DNA of 64,000 nucleotides from Pseudoalteromonas piratica (GTDB lineage: Bacteria; Pseudomonadota; Gammaproteobacteria; Enterobacterales; Alteromonadaceae), in assembly GCF_000788395.1 (NCBI RefSeq), contig NZ_CP009888.1, positions 434,001 through 498,000 of the forward strand, in the 5' to 3' direction. Shown one piece after another: positions 1 to 8,872 of the stretch. The translations under genes and the position numbers were made by a program. Numbering within the stretch: the first letter of the stretch is position 1; every line of letters starts with the position of its first letter. The notes beneath the pieces are model-generated. The model searched no databases and was not told the origin of the DNA. It worked only from the letters and a program-made list of their open reading frames with translations.

Positions 1-1441
1 CCATAAAGCAGCTCCTTACTATATTCGTGCCTCAGAGACTGCAAATAAGCATCAATTTAACGCGAATAAACTTAACAAATCACTGTGGCAGGTGTTAAAC
101 CAATTATCAATAAAGCAGCTCGAAGCGTTAAATGAGGGCAGCAGTATTCAGCGCGGCTGGGTTAGCCTAGCACTCTATACGCAACTCTATATTGGTGATG
201 CAACTTCTTTACAAGCAGCAATTAACAAGTGGGACTATGCTTACTCAAATCACCCTGCCAGCTTTGCATTGCCTGACGACATGCAAAAAATAATTAATGT
301 AGAACCAATTCGCGTTAATAAAATTGCCGTCATTTTGCCGAGCAATCAAAGTAAGCAAAAAGCGCTGGCACAATCGTTAAAAGCAGGCGTTTTAGCTGCA
401 TCTGAAAACCATCCAGATCGTGAACTTCACTTTATTGATTCAGCGTTAACACCCGAGCAAATTTCCGAGCAACTCACGCTATTAAACCCTGATTTTGTGA
501 TTGGTCCTTTATTAAAAGCAAATATTGATAAATTGCAACAAGCAGGCACATTAGACGCTTACCCGAGCATGTTCCTTAATACAACACCACAAGCATTGCA
601 ATCTATTGACCATTTTGCATTCGCATTAAACCCTGAACATGAAGTTACACAAGCGGTTTACCATTTTGTAAATCAAGAGTTTAAAAAGCCGCTGGTGATT
701 GCTCCTGGCAATCATTTAGGTCAACGCTTAGCAAATCACTTTACTAATCAATGGCTCGAATTTTCAGAAAATGAGCCGCAAATAGGCTTTTATGCTAATA
801 AACGAGATGTTCAAAAAATGGTGCGAGAGCTGCTTGAAGTTGATAAAAGTAAACAACGCATTCGAGAGATAAGTTTAATGTTCAAGGGGCAACTGCATGA
901 TCAACCGCGTTCGCGTCGCGATATCGATGCCATTTATATCATTGCAGATGCCACTCAAACGCGTTTGCTGAAACCTTCATTTGACGTAAATATCTCACCG
1001 TTTGCGAAACGAATTCCTATTTTTGCCAGTTCGCGCAGTCACGATATCAAATCAGATAAAACCGACAAAAAAGACTTAGCAGGTTTATATTTTTCTGAAA
1101 TTCCTTGGATGTTACCTCTCACAGGCACACAACAAACTCTTCGCAGCGATTTTGATGAAATATGGCCTGAGCGCTCTACTTTAGAACAACAATTATTTGC
1201 CATGGGGTTTGACGCTGTTCAGCTGATCCCACACTTAAGGCAATTACAAATGGTACCAGGAAAAACCTTAGCGGGGCTTACCGGCAACCTTACTGTAAAT
1301 CAAGACGGTGATGTTGAGCGACAATTGAAGTGGGCTCAATATCGAGAAAAACAAATAGTGACGCTTGATATTAAGACGGAAAAACCAACACCGTTATTTA
1401 TTAAAAACCATCAGCAAGAAACGCAGGAAGCAACACTATAA
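1..1441 (+). CDS. lpoA: LpoA, outer-membrane activator of penicillin-binding protein 1A (3' part)
   Basis: The frame is open from the left edge (codons from base 2) to the stop at 1439-1441, so the 5' end with its signal peptide lies outside the window and about 479 codons remain. The visible part has the end of the N-terminal helical domain and then a periplasmic-binding-protein fold, the LppC/LpoA architecture. LpoA is an outer-membrane lipoprotein that reaches through peptidoglycan to stimulate PBP1A. The following yraN-diaA-dolP order is the usual gammaproteobacterial context and supports the call. The GTG at 92 is only an internal in-frame codon, not a convincing start. Confidence 0.88.
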   Translation, partial: HKAAPYYIRASETANKHQFNANKLNKSLWQVLNQLSIKQLEALNEGSSIQRGWVSLALYTQLYIGDATSLQAAINKWDYAYSNHPASFALPDDMQKIINVEPIRVNKIAVILPSNQSKQKALAQSLKAGVLAASENHPDRELHFIDSALTPEQISEQLTLLNPDFVIGPLLKANIDKLQQAGTLDAYPSMFLNTTPQALQSIDHFAFALNPEHEVTQAVYHFVNQEFKKPLVIAPGNHLGQRLANHFTNQWLEFSENEPQIGFYANKRDVQKMVRELLEVDKSKQRIREISLMFKGQLHDQPRSRRDIDAIYIIADATQTRLLKPSFDVNISPFAKRIPIFASSRSHDIKSDKTDKKDLAGLYFSEIPWMLPLTGTQQTLRSDFDEIWPERSTLEQQLFAMGFDAVQLIPHLRQLQMVPGKTLAGLTGNLTVNQDGDVERQLKWAQYREKQIVTLDIKTEKPTPLFIKNHQQETQEATL

Positions 1442-1456
1442 GGTATAGGGAATACA

Positions 1457-1828
1457 ATGGGATGGACCTCAAAGTTATTCAAAAACAGTAAAGAGAAAGG
1501 TAACTTTTTCGAACTGCAAGCAGAGCACTATTTAAAACAACAAGGCTTGCAAACTGTAACACGAAATTTTAGTTGCCGTTATGGCGAGCTCGATTTGATA
1601 ATGAAAGAAGGGGCGACCTTAGTATTTGTTGAAGTGAAATATCGGAAATCCAATGCATTTGGTGGGGCAATTAATGCGCTATCAGAAGCAAAGCAACAAA
1701 AACTAACGCGTACTATCTATTATTATTTGAAACAAAATAGCCTAGAAGATTGTCCATTTAGAGTCGACTTTGTTGCCATAAATGGGCAAAATTCTTATCA
1801 ATATACTTGGATAAAAAGCGCATTTTAG
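1457..1828 (+). CDS. yraN: YraN family protein (UPF0102, endonuclease-like fold)
   Basis: A 123-residue protein matching the YraN/UPF0102 family in length and in its central GELDLI...VFVEVKYR block. D46, E59 and K61 form the D...ExK arrangement of the RecB/restriction-endonuclease-like nuclease superfamily, so a DNA-processing role is plausible; the cellular function is not established. It lies 15 bp after lpoA and 1 bp before diaA, in one apparent operon. Confidence 0.85.
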   Translation: MGWTSKLFKNSKEKGNFFELQAEHYLKQQGLQTVTRNFSCRYGELDLIMKEGATLVFVEVKYRKSNAFGGAINALSEAKQQKLTRTIYYYLKQNSLEDCPFRVDFVAINGQNSYQYTWIKSAF

Positions 1829-1829
1829 T

Positions 1830-2417
1830 ATGCAAGAACTCGTTAAAGAAATTTACACCGAAAGTATTCAAGCCCAAATTGCGGCTGGAGAAGCGCTACC
1901 TAGTGCACTTGAATCAGCTGCACTGACAATAGTGCAAAGCCTTATAAATGGTAATAAAGTGCTTTGTTGTGGCGGGAGCAATAACTACATGTTGGCTTCA
2001 CATTTTGCCAATTTGCTCGTTAATTTTTACGAAACAGAGCGACCTTGCTTACCCGCTATCGCATTAAGTAATGAACTTACACATTTATCAAGTTACGCAA
2101 CGCCAGCAATGAATGATAGCTTTTCCCGCCAAGTGCGTGCTTATGGGCAACCTGGTGACTTACTCGTTGTAATCACGGTCACAGGTAATGAGAAAGAGAT
2201 AATTAGTGCCGTTGAGGCTGCCCTGACTAAAGATATGCAAGTGATCGTACTAAGTGGAAATGACGGCGGGGAACTCGCAGGCCTACTCGGGCCTAATGAT
2301 GTTGAAATACGCGTACCTTCCAAAAGACCAAGCAGAATTATCGAGTCTCACTTATTTAATATTCATTGTTTAAGTGAGTTAATCGATTTAACCCTCTTTC
2401 CACAGGATGATAGTTAA
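1830..2417 (+). CDS. diaA: DiaA, SIS-domain DnaA initiator-associating protein
   Basis: A 195-residue protein that is essentially one SIS domain (about residues 30-190), with the phosphosugar-binding loop visible around CCGGSNN and a second loop around VTVTGNEKE. Its close relative is GmhA, sedoheptulose-7-phosphate isomerase. The position between yraN and a BON-domain lipoprotein is the DiaA locus, and DiaA is known to bind DnaA and promote its assembly at oriC. The ATG begins one base after the yraN stop, and the stop overlaps the dolP start (TAATG), suggesting translational coupling. GmhA remains an alternative if based on sequence alone. Confidence 0.82.
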   Translation: MQELVKEIYTESIQAQIAAGEALPSALESAALTIVQSLINGNKVLCCGGSNNYMLASHFANLLVNFYETERPCLPAIALSNELTHLSSYATPAMNDSFSRQVRAYGQPGDLLVVITVTGNEKEIISAVEAALTKDMQVIVLSGNDGGELAGLLGPNDVEIRVPSKRPSRIIESHLFNIHCLSELIDLTLFPQDDS

Positions 2418-2980
2418 TGAAGTTTAAACTTGCATTTATTGCATCAGTATTGCTACTTCAAGGTTGCAGTGCTGCTATTGTTGCTGGCACCGCAGGTGCT
2501 GTTACATCAGCAACTGACCGTCGCACACTCGGTACTCAGATTGATGACAACAACCTTGAAATCAAAGCAACGCTCGCATTAAAAGATGATGAACAATTAG
2601 CAAAGTTCAGTAATATTATTGTTGTCAGTTTAAACGGCCGTGTATTACTAATTGGCCAAGCACCCACAACCGAAATGCGTGCGAAAGCCGAAACAATTGT
2701 TAAGCAGATCCGTGGTGTAGAGAAAATTCACAACCAAATTCGCATTGGCAATATTACTGGAATAAATACTAAAACTTACGATACATGGCTCACCTCAAAA
2801 GTAAAAACCATGTTGTTAAAAGAAGAAAATGTAAGTGCGAATGATATTAAAGTGATCACAGAGAATAGCGAAGTATTTTTAATGGGCTTAGTGACCGAGA
2901 AAGAGGCTAATTTGGCAGCCGATGTCGCCCGTCATGTGTCTGGCGTAGAAAAAGTCATTAAAGTGTTTGAGTATCTATAA
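2417..2980 (+). CDS. dolP: DolP (YraP), dual BON-domain outer-membrane lipoprotein
   Basis: A 187-residue lipoprotein. The signal peptide ends in a lipobox (LLLQGC) with the acylated cysteine at residue 17. Two BON domains follow, at about residues 46-115 and 123-187. DolP binds anionic phospholipid at the outer membrane and supports envelope integrity and BAM function in E. coli. The ATG overlaps the diaA stop, and a strong terminator follows directly, so this closes the lpoA operon. Confidence 0.9.
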   Translation: MKFKLAFIASVLLLQGCSAAIVAGTAGAVTSATDRRTLGTQIDDNNLEIKATLALKDDEQLAKFSNIIVVSLNGRVLLIGQAPTTEMRAKAETIVKQIRGVEKIHNQIRIGNITGINTKTYDTWLTSKVKTMLLKEENVSANDIKVITENSEVFLMGLVTEKEANLAADVARHVSGVEKVIKVFEYL

Positions 2981-2983
2981 AAC

Positions 2984-3008
2984 AAAAGGCGCACAATGCG
3001 CCTTTTTT
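2984..3008 (+). terminator. Rho-independent terminator after dolP
   Basis: A 9-bp stem with AAAAGGCGC (2984-2992) and GCGCCTTTT (2998-3006), a 5-base loop and a following T run. It separates the lpoA-dolP operon from the TRAP transporter genes. Confidence 0.85.
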
Positions 3009-3028
3009 CATAAAATAAGAATAATAAA

Positions 3029-3997
3029 ATGCGCTATTTTTTCGTTTTCCTACTCGTTGTTATCTCTTCATCCTTAACTGCAAAGCTCCATATGGCAACT
3101 CCCTACAGTGAGCGAGTATACGTCACCCAAACTAGCAAAGAATTCTCGAGTAGGTTAAGCCAAGAGTTAAATCTTGAAATCGTATTTCATGGCGCTGAAA
3201 GTCTCTACAAACATAACGAGATTTACCGCGCCGTTCGCACTAATCAAATCCAGTTTGGTGAGATATTTATTGCGCAACTCAGTAACCATGCGGCAATTTT
3301 CCAATTAGATAATTTACCTTTTATCGCTTCTAACTTTGACGATGCCAAGTTGCTTTGGCAAGTGCAACAACAAACACTAAAGGAACGTTTAGCCAAAGAT
3401 GGGCTACACTTACTATTTGCCAATCCATGGCCAGCTCAGGGATTATTCACACAACAAGCTATTACTTCAAGCGAGCAATTAACTGGCCTAAAAGTAAGGA
3501 GCTACAGTGCAATTACAGCTAGATTAGCTGACCACTTAAAAATGATTCCAACCAGTGTTTCCAGCGCAGAAATAGCCCAAGCATTCGCAACAGGTATGAT
3601 TGAAGCCATGATAACTTCACCTTCAACTGGCGTCTCAAGCCGTGCTTGGCAGTTTAGCCAGTATTACACCCCTATCAACGCTTGGATCCCAAAAAATATG
3701 GTGATTATGAACCACCAACTCTATAGCAGCCTATCGCAACAACAAAAACAAAAAATCAAAACAATTTCGGAGAATTATCAAGAACTTGCATGGCAACGCG
3801 CTGAACAACAAACCTTACAGATGACTAACCAATTAACACAACAAGGTATGCAACTAGCCACGGTCACGCCACAACTAAGCCAAGCATTCAATGCTGTAGG
3901 TCAGAAAATGGCTGGAACATGGCTTGCCGAAGCAACTCGCAGCGAGCAAGTAACCTTAACACGTTATTTAGAGGCTAAGCATGCTGTCTCAAATTAA
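3029..3997 (+). CDS. TRAP transporter solute-binding protein (DctP family)
   Basis: A 322-residue periplasmic protein with an N-terminal signal peptide (about residues 1-18). The body has the DctP fold: an early segment resembling FGEIFIAQLSN, a central block with LKVRSYSAIT, and an EAMITSPSTG segment near the middle. It captures the solute, usually a carboxylate or related acid, and hands it to the QM membrane subunits encoded next. Its 3' end overlaps the small-subunit gene by 17 bp. The substrate cannot be told from sequence; no catabolic gene adjoins it. Confidence 0.85.
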   Translation: MRYFFVFLLVVISSSLTAKLHMATPYSERVYVTQTSKEFSSRLSQELNLEIVFHGAESLYKHNEIYRAVRTNQIQFGEIFIAQLSNHAAIFQLDNLPFIASNFDDAKLLWQVQQQTLKERLAKDGLHLLFANPWPAQGLFTQQAITSSEQLTGLKVRSYSAITARLADHLKMIPTSVSSAEIAQAFATGMIEAMITSPSTGVSSRAWQFSQYYTPINAWIPKNMVIMNHQLYSSLSQQQKQKIKTISENYQELAWQRAEQQTLQMTNQLTQQGMQLATVTPQLSQAFNAVGQKMAGTWLAEATRSEQVTLTRYLEAKHAVSN

Positions 3998-4445
3998 CCG
4001 TCTTAATGTAACACTCAGCATACTGTGTATTTTTGCCATCTTTGTGTTGGTTTTAATGCAAGTAATTTTAAGAGCGTTTAACTTATACATTCCCTCGCTC
4101 AATGAAATTTCTGGCTACTTACTAATTTGTAGTTTCTTTTTGGCTCTTGGCTACAGTTTTGAGCAAGCTAAGCACATTCGTGTGTCACTGATTTTTGAGC
4201 TTCATAATCCTAAACTCAGTCATATGGCTGAACTATTCAGTTACGTACTTGCTTCACTTATAAGCGTATTTATTTCATATGCACTGTTACAACTCACTCT
4301 CGATTCTTATCAATTTAAAGAAGTGTCTAGCGGTGAAATTGCAATTTTAGAATGGCCTATTCAGGCAATATTAGTTTATGCCAGCGTAATAATGACATTG
4401 ACCATTGGTTTAAAAGGGTGGGAGGTATTACGTGGACATCGTTAG
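3981..4445 (+). CDS. TRAP transporter small permease subunit (DctQ family)
   Basis: A 154-residue membrane protein with four hydrophobic segments, the DctQ pattern. It includes the family region with NEISGYLLI in the second segment. It pairs with the large permease encoded downstream in a sodium-driven TRAP transporter. It overlaps the binding-protein gene by 17 bp and the large-subunit gene by 14 bp, so the three are almost certainly cotranscribed and translationally coupled. Confidence 0.87.
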   Translation: MLSQINRLNVTLSILCIFAIFVLVLMQVILRAFNLYIPSLNEISGYLLICSFFLALGYSFEQAKHIRVSLIFELHNPKLSHMAELFSYVLASLISVFISYALLQLTLDSYQFKEVSSGEIAILEWPIQAILVYASVIMTLTIGLKGWEVLRGHR

Positions 4446-5694
4446 TTTAAGCATCATTTTAGCCGGGGTTTTTGCTGTATTATTGCTAACAGGCGTGTGG
4501 ATAGGTTTTAGTTTAATTGGTGTTTCACTATTGGCATTATTATTAAATGGTAATACTGCTATAGAGTTAATTTTCGCTGGCACTGCATTTGCCCATTTAA
4601 CCCCTTGGTCGCTTATTGCGCTGCCCTTATTTATCTGGATGGGGGAGTTACTTTACAAAGCGAAAGTTGCCGATGACTTATTCAATGGTTTAAGCCCATT
4701 ACTTACTAAGTTACCTGGTGGTCACTTACATATCAATGTGTTTGGTTCTGGCATTTTTGCTGCTCTGTCAGGCTCTTCTGCGGCTACTGCCGCAACAATT
4801 GGCCGTATGACAATTCCCGAGCTAAAGAAACGCGGCTATAACGAGCAAGATATTTACGGCTCTCTCGCTGGTTCTGCCACGCTTGGATTACTGATCCCAC
4901 CTTCTATTATTCTGATTGTATACGGTGTCGCAGCCGATATCTCAATCGCGGATCTGTTTATCGCGGGTATTCTACCGGGCTTAATCTTGCTGTTAATGTT
5001 TTCAAGCTATATTGCCATTCGTGGCTTTAAACAGCCAAAAGCGACCTTTCAAGCAACATCTAAGGGCAGCCCTTGGCAGCTTTTACCCATTATTTCACTT
5101 ATTGTGTTTGTTATCACAGCTATATATTTTGGTTTTGCGACGCCAAGTGAATCTGCAGCACTCGGAATTGTTGGCAGTTTTATTTTAATAAAAGCTAAGA
5201 AGAAACTGTCGTTTAGCTTGATAAAAGAAAGTCTTATTGATGCTGCGTTGACTAGTGCAATGATCTTATTAATTTTACTTGGTGCCAGCTTTGTTACTAT
5301 CGCTATGGGCTTTTTACAATTACCGGCTACACTTGCTACTTGGATTGCCAGCTTAGAGCTCAGCAATTACCAGCTGCTTATATGCCTTACTTTGGCGTTT
5401 ATTGTGTTAGGGCTCTTTTTGGATGGCATTTCTATTATTGTTCTAACCGCAGCCATTTTATTACCAATTGTTGAGTTAGCTGGAATTGATCTAATTTGGT
5501 TTGGTATTTATTTGGTGATTGTTGTTGAGATATCACAAATTACGCCACCCATTGGTTTTAATCTATTTGTTTTAAAGTCATTGACCAATGCATCACTCTC
5601 ACAGCTTGCTCGCGCATGTGTACCATACTTTATAATCATGCTAATGATGTTAGGATTATTGGTGATGTTTCCACATATAGTGATTGGACTATAA
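4432..5694 (+). CDS. TRAP transporter large permease subunit (DctM family)
   Basis: A 420-residue polytopic inner-membrane protein with about 11-12 hydrophobic segments. Family features include FGSGIFAALSGSSAATAA (about residues 103-120) and the repeated helical-hairpin region with GLLIPPSI; near the C-terminus a QITPPIGFNLFV block recurs. It forms the translocation path for the Na+-coupled solute. The start is GTG, with a GGAGG ribosome binding site at 4421-4425 inside the preceding gene. It ends before a bidirectional terminator shared with sspB. Confidence 0.9.
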   Translation: MDIVSLSIILAGVFAVLLLTGVWIGFSLIGVSLLALLLNGNTAIELIFAGTAFAHLTPWSLIALPLFIWMGELLYKAKVADDLFNGLSPLLTKLPGGHLHINVFGSGIFAALSGSSAATAATIGRMTIPELKKRGYNEQDIYGSLAGSATLGLLIPPSIILIVYGVAADISIADLFIAGILPGLILLLMFSSYIAIRGFKQPKATFQATSKGSPWQLLPIISLIVFVITAIYFGFATPSESAALGIVGSFILIKAKKKLSFSLIKESLIDAALTSAMILLILLGASFVTIAMGFLQLPATLATWIASLELSNYQLLICLTLAFIVLGLFLDGISIIVLTAAILLPIVELAGIDLIWFGIYLVIVVEISQITPPIGFNLFVLKSLTNASLSQLARACVPYFIIMLMMLGLLVMFPHIVIGL

Positions 5695-5714
5695 CAAGGT
5701 TAAAGTTTAGAGAT

Positions 5715-5741
5715 AAAAAAACCGGCTTTCGCCGGTTTTTT
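5715..5741. terminator. Bidirectional terminator between the TRAP operon and sspB
   Basis: An A-rich arm plus ACCGGC, a TTTC loop, then GCCGGT and a T run. It has A and T tracts on both sides, so it can terminate the plus-strand TRAP operon and the minus-strand sspA-sspB unit. Confidence 0.85.
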
Positions 5742-5749
5742 AAACGTGT

Positions 5750-6172
5750 TTATTTAATCACTTTCAAATGTGAACCACGCTTTTTAGGTGGCTCATCATT
5801 GTTATCGCCCTCAGGCTTCGCTTCCTCTAAGGGGCTTACTTCATGCTCTTCATACTCTGAAAAATCTTCAGGTGTGAAAACTGTACCTTCACCATTTTCA
5901 CGAGCATAAATGGCAAGTACCGCACCAACAGGTACAACAACACGCATTGGCTGACCACCAAAGCGAGCATTGAAACTCACTTCATGATTATCCATATGGA
6001 ACTGTGCAACCGCTGTAGGGTTAATGTTTAAAACAATTTGTCCATCTTGTACAAACTGCATAGGCACAACCACATTTGGAAAGTCAGCATTAACAACTAA
6101 ATGTGGCGTACATTGATTGTCGACAATCCAATCAAAGAAAGCGCGAAGTAAATAAGGGCGATTAGAAGTCAT
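5750..6172 (-). CDS. sspB: SspB, ClpXP protease specificity-enhancing factor
   Basis: A 140-residue protein. The N-terminal folded domain (about residues 1-110) matches SspB, which binds the ssrA degradation tag. A flexible acidic linker follows, then a short C-terminal basic motif ending in HLKVIK that docks on the ClpX zinc-binding domain. Its role is to deliver tagged, ribosome-rescued proteins to ClpXP. The start codon abuts the sspA stop, as in other gammaproteobacteria. Confidence 0.93.
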   Translation of the reverse strand: MTSNRPYLLRAFFDWIVDNQCTPHLVVNADFPNVVVPMQFVQDGQIVLNINPTAVAQFHMDNHEVSFNARFGGQPMRVVVPVGAVLAIYARENGEGTVFTPEDFSEYEEHEVSPLEEAKPEGDNNDEPPKKRGSHLKVIK

Positions 6173-6795
6173 TAAAGTCTAATCTCACGCTCAGCTTCAG
6201 TTAAAGACGCTTGGAAAGACTCACGCTCAAATAAACGCATCATATAGTCTTTCATCTCTTTACTACCTTGACCTGTCAATTCAATGCCAAGCTCAGGTAA
6301 GCGCCATAATAACGGGGCTAAGTAACAATCGATTAAGCTGAATTCTTCACTCATAAAGTAAGGCGCTTCACCAAAAATTGGTGCTACAGCTAAAAGGCCT
6401 TCTGTTAATTCACGACGTGAAGTTTCAACATCAACACCTGCAGAGATCTTCTTCGCTAAGCTGTACCAATCGTTTTCAATGCGGTGCATCATTAAACGAC
6501 TACGGCCACGCATCACTGGGTATACAGGCATTAATGGTGGGTGAGGAAAACGCTCGTCTAGATATTCCATGATGATGTTTGCTTCGTATAAACCAAGCTC
6601 ACGATCGATCAGGGTCGGTACTGTGCCATAAGGGTTAATTTCGTGTAACGCTTCTGGCAAATTGTCCTTTTCTGCTAGGTGAATATCAACACTCACGCCT
6701 TTCTCTGCAAGTACAATACGTACTTGGTGGCTATACATACAGTTTTCACCTGAAAACAGTGTCATCACAGGGCGCTTATTGGCAGCTACAGCCAT
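6172..6795 (-). CDS. sspA: SspA, stringent starvation protein A
   Basis: A 207-residue protein with a glutathione-S-transferase fold: a thioredoxin-like N-terminal domain (about residues 9-85) and an all-helical C-terminal domain. SspA lacks transferase activity and binds RNA polymerase to change promoter use during starvation and acid stress. A GGAGG ribosome binding site lies just upstream. It is cotranscribed with sspB and lies downstream of the bc1 operon, from which a hairpin separates it. Confidence 0.92.
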   Translation of the reverse strand: MAVAANKRPVMTLFSGENCMYSHQVRIVLAEKGVSVDIHLAEKDNLPEALHEINPYGTVPTLIDRELGLYEANIIMEYLDERFPHPPLMPVYPVMRGRSRLMMHRIENDWYSLAKKISAGVDVETSRRELTEGLLAVAPIFGEAPYFMSEEFSLIDCYLAPLLWRLPELGIELTGQGSKEMKDYMMRLFERESFQASLTEAEREIRL

Positions 6796-6822
6796 GCTTT
6801 CCTCCAGTATATTAAAAACAGC

Positions 6823-6844
6823 AATAGGGGCTTAAGCCCCTATT
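6823..6844 (-). terminator. Probable terminator between petC and sspA
   Basis: A perfect 9-bp stem (AATAGGGGC and GCCCCTATT) with a TTAA loop. On the minus strand it is followed within a few bases by a T-rich stretch. It lies after petC and before sspA, so it may end or attenuate the bc1 transcript. Confidence 0.6.
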
Positions 6845-6872
6845 ACAAATTTTGTGCTAAAAAGTGTGCAAA

Positions 6873-7610
6873 TTAATGCACATCTCTCCAGTATTCTTTC
6901 TTCAGTAAGAACGCTAGGATAAATAGGATTACTAGGAAACCTAATACCTTATAACCAATCGCTTCTGACTGTAGACGTGTTGGTTCACCAACATACGCTA
7001 AGAAGTTAGTTAAGTCACGAACAGCGTGGTCATACTCGTCGTCGCTCATTTCGCCTGAACCATCAGTCGTAATTTCAACTACTTTCTGAACTTTCACACC
7101 GTGCTCTTCAACTTCCTCAAAACGAGCCGTTGGTACACCTTGCAACTCTTGCAATACGTGTGGCATACCCACTGATGGGAATACAGAGTTGTTTACACCA
7201 AATGGACGGCTTTCATCTACATAGAAAGACTTAAGGTAAGTGTAAATCCAATCTGCACCACGAACACGTGCTACTAATGTTAAATCTGGTGGTGGAGCAC
7301 CAAACCACTTAGCTGCATCGTCTTGCTCGATAGCGTTAAGAATGTGACTACCTACTTTTGAACCATCAAAAATAAGTTGCTCTTCACCAACTTTAGTTGG
7401 AATACCAATATCACGGAATGTACGCTCATAACGTTGGTACTGCATTTGGTGACAACCTAAGCAGTAGTTCATGAACAATTTAGCACCACGTTGTAAAGAC
7501 GCTTTATCCGTTAAATCATGGTTCGCATCTAATAGTGGAACCGACGGGCCTGCTGCCATTGTTAATGAAGGCAACAAAGCGAATAAACCAATAATTAGCT
7601 TTTTCATCAT
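6873..7610 (-). CDS. petC: Cytochrome c1 subunit of the cytochrome bc1 complex
   Basis: A 245-residue protein. It has a signal peptide (residues 1-19), a covalent heme c site CLGCH at 50-54 and a likely axial methionine in VGMPHV. A C-terminal membrane anchor (about residues 220-238) precedes a positive tail. It takes electrons from the Rieske protein and passes them to soluble cytochrome c. It is the last gene of petABC and overlaps petB by 4 bp. Confidence 0.93.
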   Translation of the reverse strand: MMKKLIIGLFALLPSLTMAAGPSVPLLDANHDLTDKASLQRGAKLFMNYCLGCHQMQYQRYERTFRDIGIPTKVGEEQLIFDGSKVGSHILNAIEQDDAAKWFGAPPPDLTLVARVRGADWIYTYLKSFYVDESRPFGVNNSVFPSVGMPHVLQELQGVPTARFEEVEEHGVKVQKVVEITTDGSGEMSDDEYDHAVRDLTNFLAYVGEPTRLQSEAIGYKVLGFLVILFILAFLLKKEYWRDVH

Positions 7611-8872
7611 TTCGTTAACCTCTCTGGCAGTGGCTTAGTCTTTTCGTTTTTACTGTAGAAGAACAGTAATACGAAGAACATGAAGTAAGTTACAGTCGTA
7701 ATTTGTGATAACACAGTTTTAAAGTCTGTTTGTGGTGTTGCACCAACCCAACCAAGGATGATGAAAGTAACAACAAACTGAGCAATGTTTAACTTGTGGA
7801 AACCACAACGGTAACGAATTGATTTCACTTTACCACGGTCAATCCAAGGTAATAACGCAAGCACAACAATTGATGCACCCATCGCGATTACACCTAGTAG
7901 CTTATCAGGGATAGCACGTAGGATTGCGTAGAACGGTGTGAAGTACCAAACAGGGAAAATATGTTCAGGTGTCTTCAGCGGGTTTGCAGCTTCAAAGTTT
8001 GGCGCTTCTAGGAAGAAACCACCCATTTCTGGTGCAAAGAAAACAACCCAACAGAACAAGATTAAGAAACCTGTCACACCCACAATATCTTTAACTGTGT
8101 AGTAAGGGTGGAATGGAATCGCATCAACGATGTCTTTCTTGCTTGTATAGTATTCGTGGAACTTAAATTTCGCTTTATCTTCTTCAGCAACAGTGCCTTT
8201 CTTACGCTTAATTTCAACGCCGTCTGGGTTGTTAGAACCCACTTCGTGAAGTGCAATAATGTGTAAGAAAATTAAGATAACGAGTACCAGTGGTAATGCA
8301 ATTACGTGTAGTGCGAAGAAGCGGTTAAGCGTTGCACCTGAAATTACGTAGTCACCACGGATCCATTGAGTTAGGTCTTCACCAATTACCGGAATTGCAC
8401 CAAACAGTGAAATGATTACCTGTGCACCCCAGAAAGACATTTGTCCCCAAGGTAATAAGTAACCCATAAATGCTTCAGCCATTAGCGCTAAGAAGATGAA
8501 CATACCGAATAACCACAGTAATTCACGTGGCTTTTGGTAAGAACCGTAGATCATGCCACGGAACATGTGTAGGTAAACAACAACGAAGAATGCAGAAGCA
8601 CCCGTTGAGTGTAAATAACGCAGTAACCAGCCGTACTCAACATCACGCATGATGTATTCAACTGATGCGAACGCACCTTCTGCTGAAGGAACATAGTTCA
8701 TTGTTAACCAAATACCCGTAACGATTTGGTTAACAAGTACTAGCATGGCAAGTGAGCCAAAGAAGTACCAGAAGTTAAAGTTTTTCGGCGCAGGATATTG
8801 AGCAATGTGCATATTCCAAACGCGAGTCATCGGAATACGTTGATCAATCCAGTCGATAATATTAGCAAACAT
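7607..8872 (-). CDS. petB: Cytochrome b subunit of the cytochrome bc1 complex
   Basis: A 421-residue integral membrane protein with the full bacterial cytochrome b plan: an N-terminal four-helix heme-binding half and a C-terminal half. The histidines in LRYLHSTGAS, VYLHMFRG, FFALHVIAL and FLHIIALHE are the bis-histidine heme ligands. The quinol-oxidation-site motif reads PVWY instead of the mitochondrial PEWY. It oxidises ubiquinol and pumps protons by the Q cycle. It overlaps petC by 4 bp and abuts petA. Confidence 0.94.
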   Translation of the reverse strand: MFANIIDWIDQRIPMTRVWNMHIAQYPAPKNFNFWYFFGSLAMLVLVNQIVTGIWLTMNYVPSAEGAFASVEYIMRDVEYGWLLRYLHSTGASAFFVVVYLHMFRGMIYGSYQKPRELLWLFGMFIFLALMAEAFMGYLLPWGQMSFWGAQVIISLFGAIPVIGEDLTQWIRGDYVISGATLNRFFALHVIALPLVLVILIFLHIIALHEVGSNNPDGVEIKRKKGTVAEEDKAKFKFHEYYTSKKDIVDAIPFHPYYTVKDIVGVTGFLILFCWVVFFAPEMGGFFLEAPNFEAANPLKTPEHIFPVWYFTPFYAILRAIPDKLLGVIAMGASIVVLALLPWIDRGKVKSIRYRCGFHKLNIAQFVVTFIILGWVGATPQTDFKTVLSQITTVTYFMFFVLLFFYSKNEKTKPLPERLTK

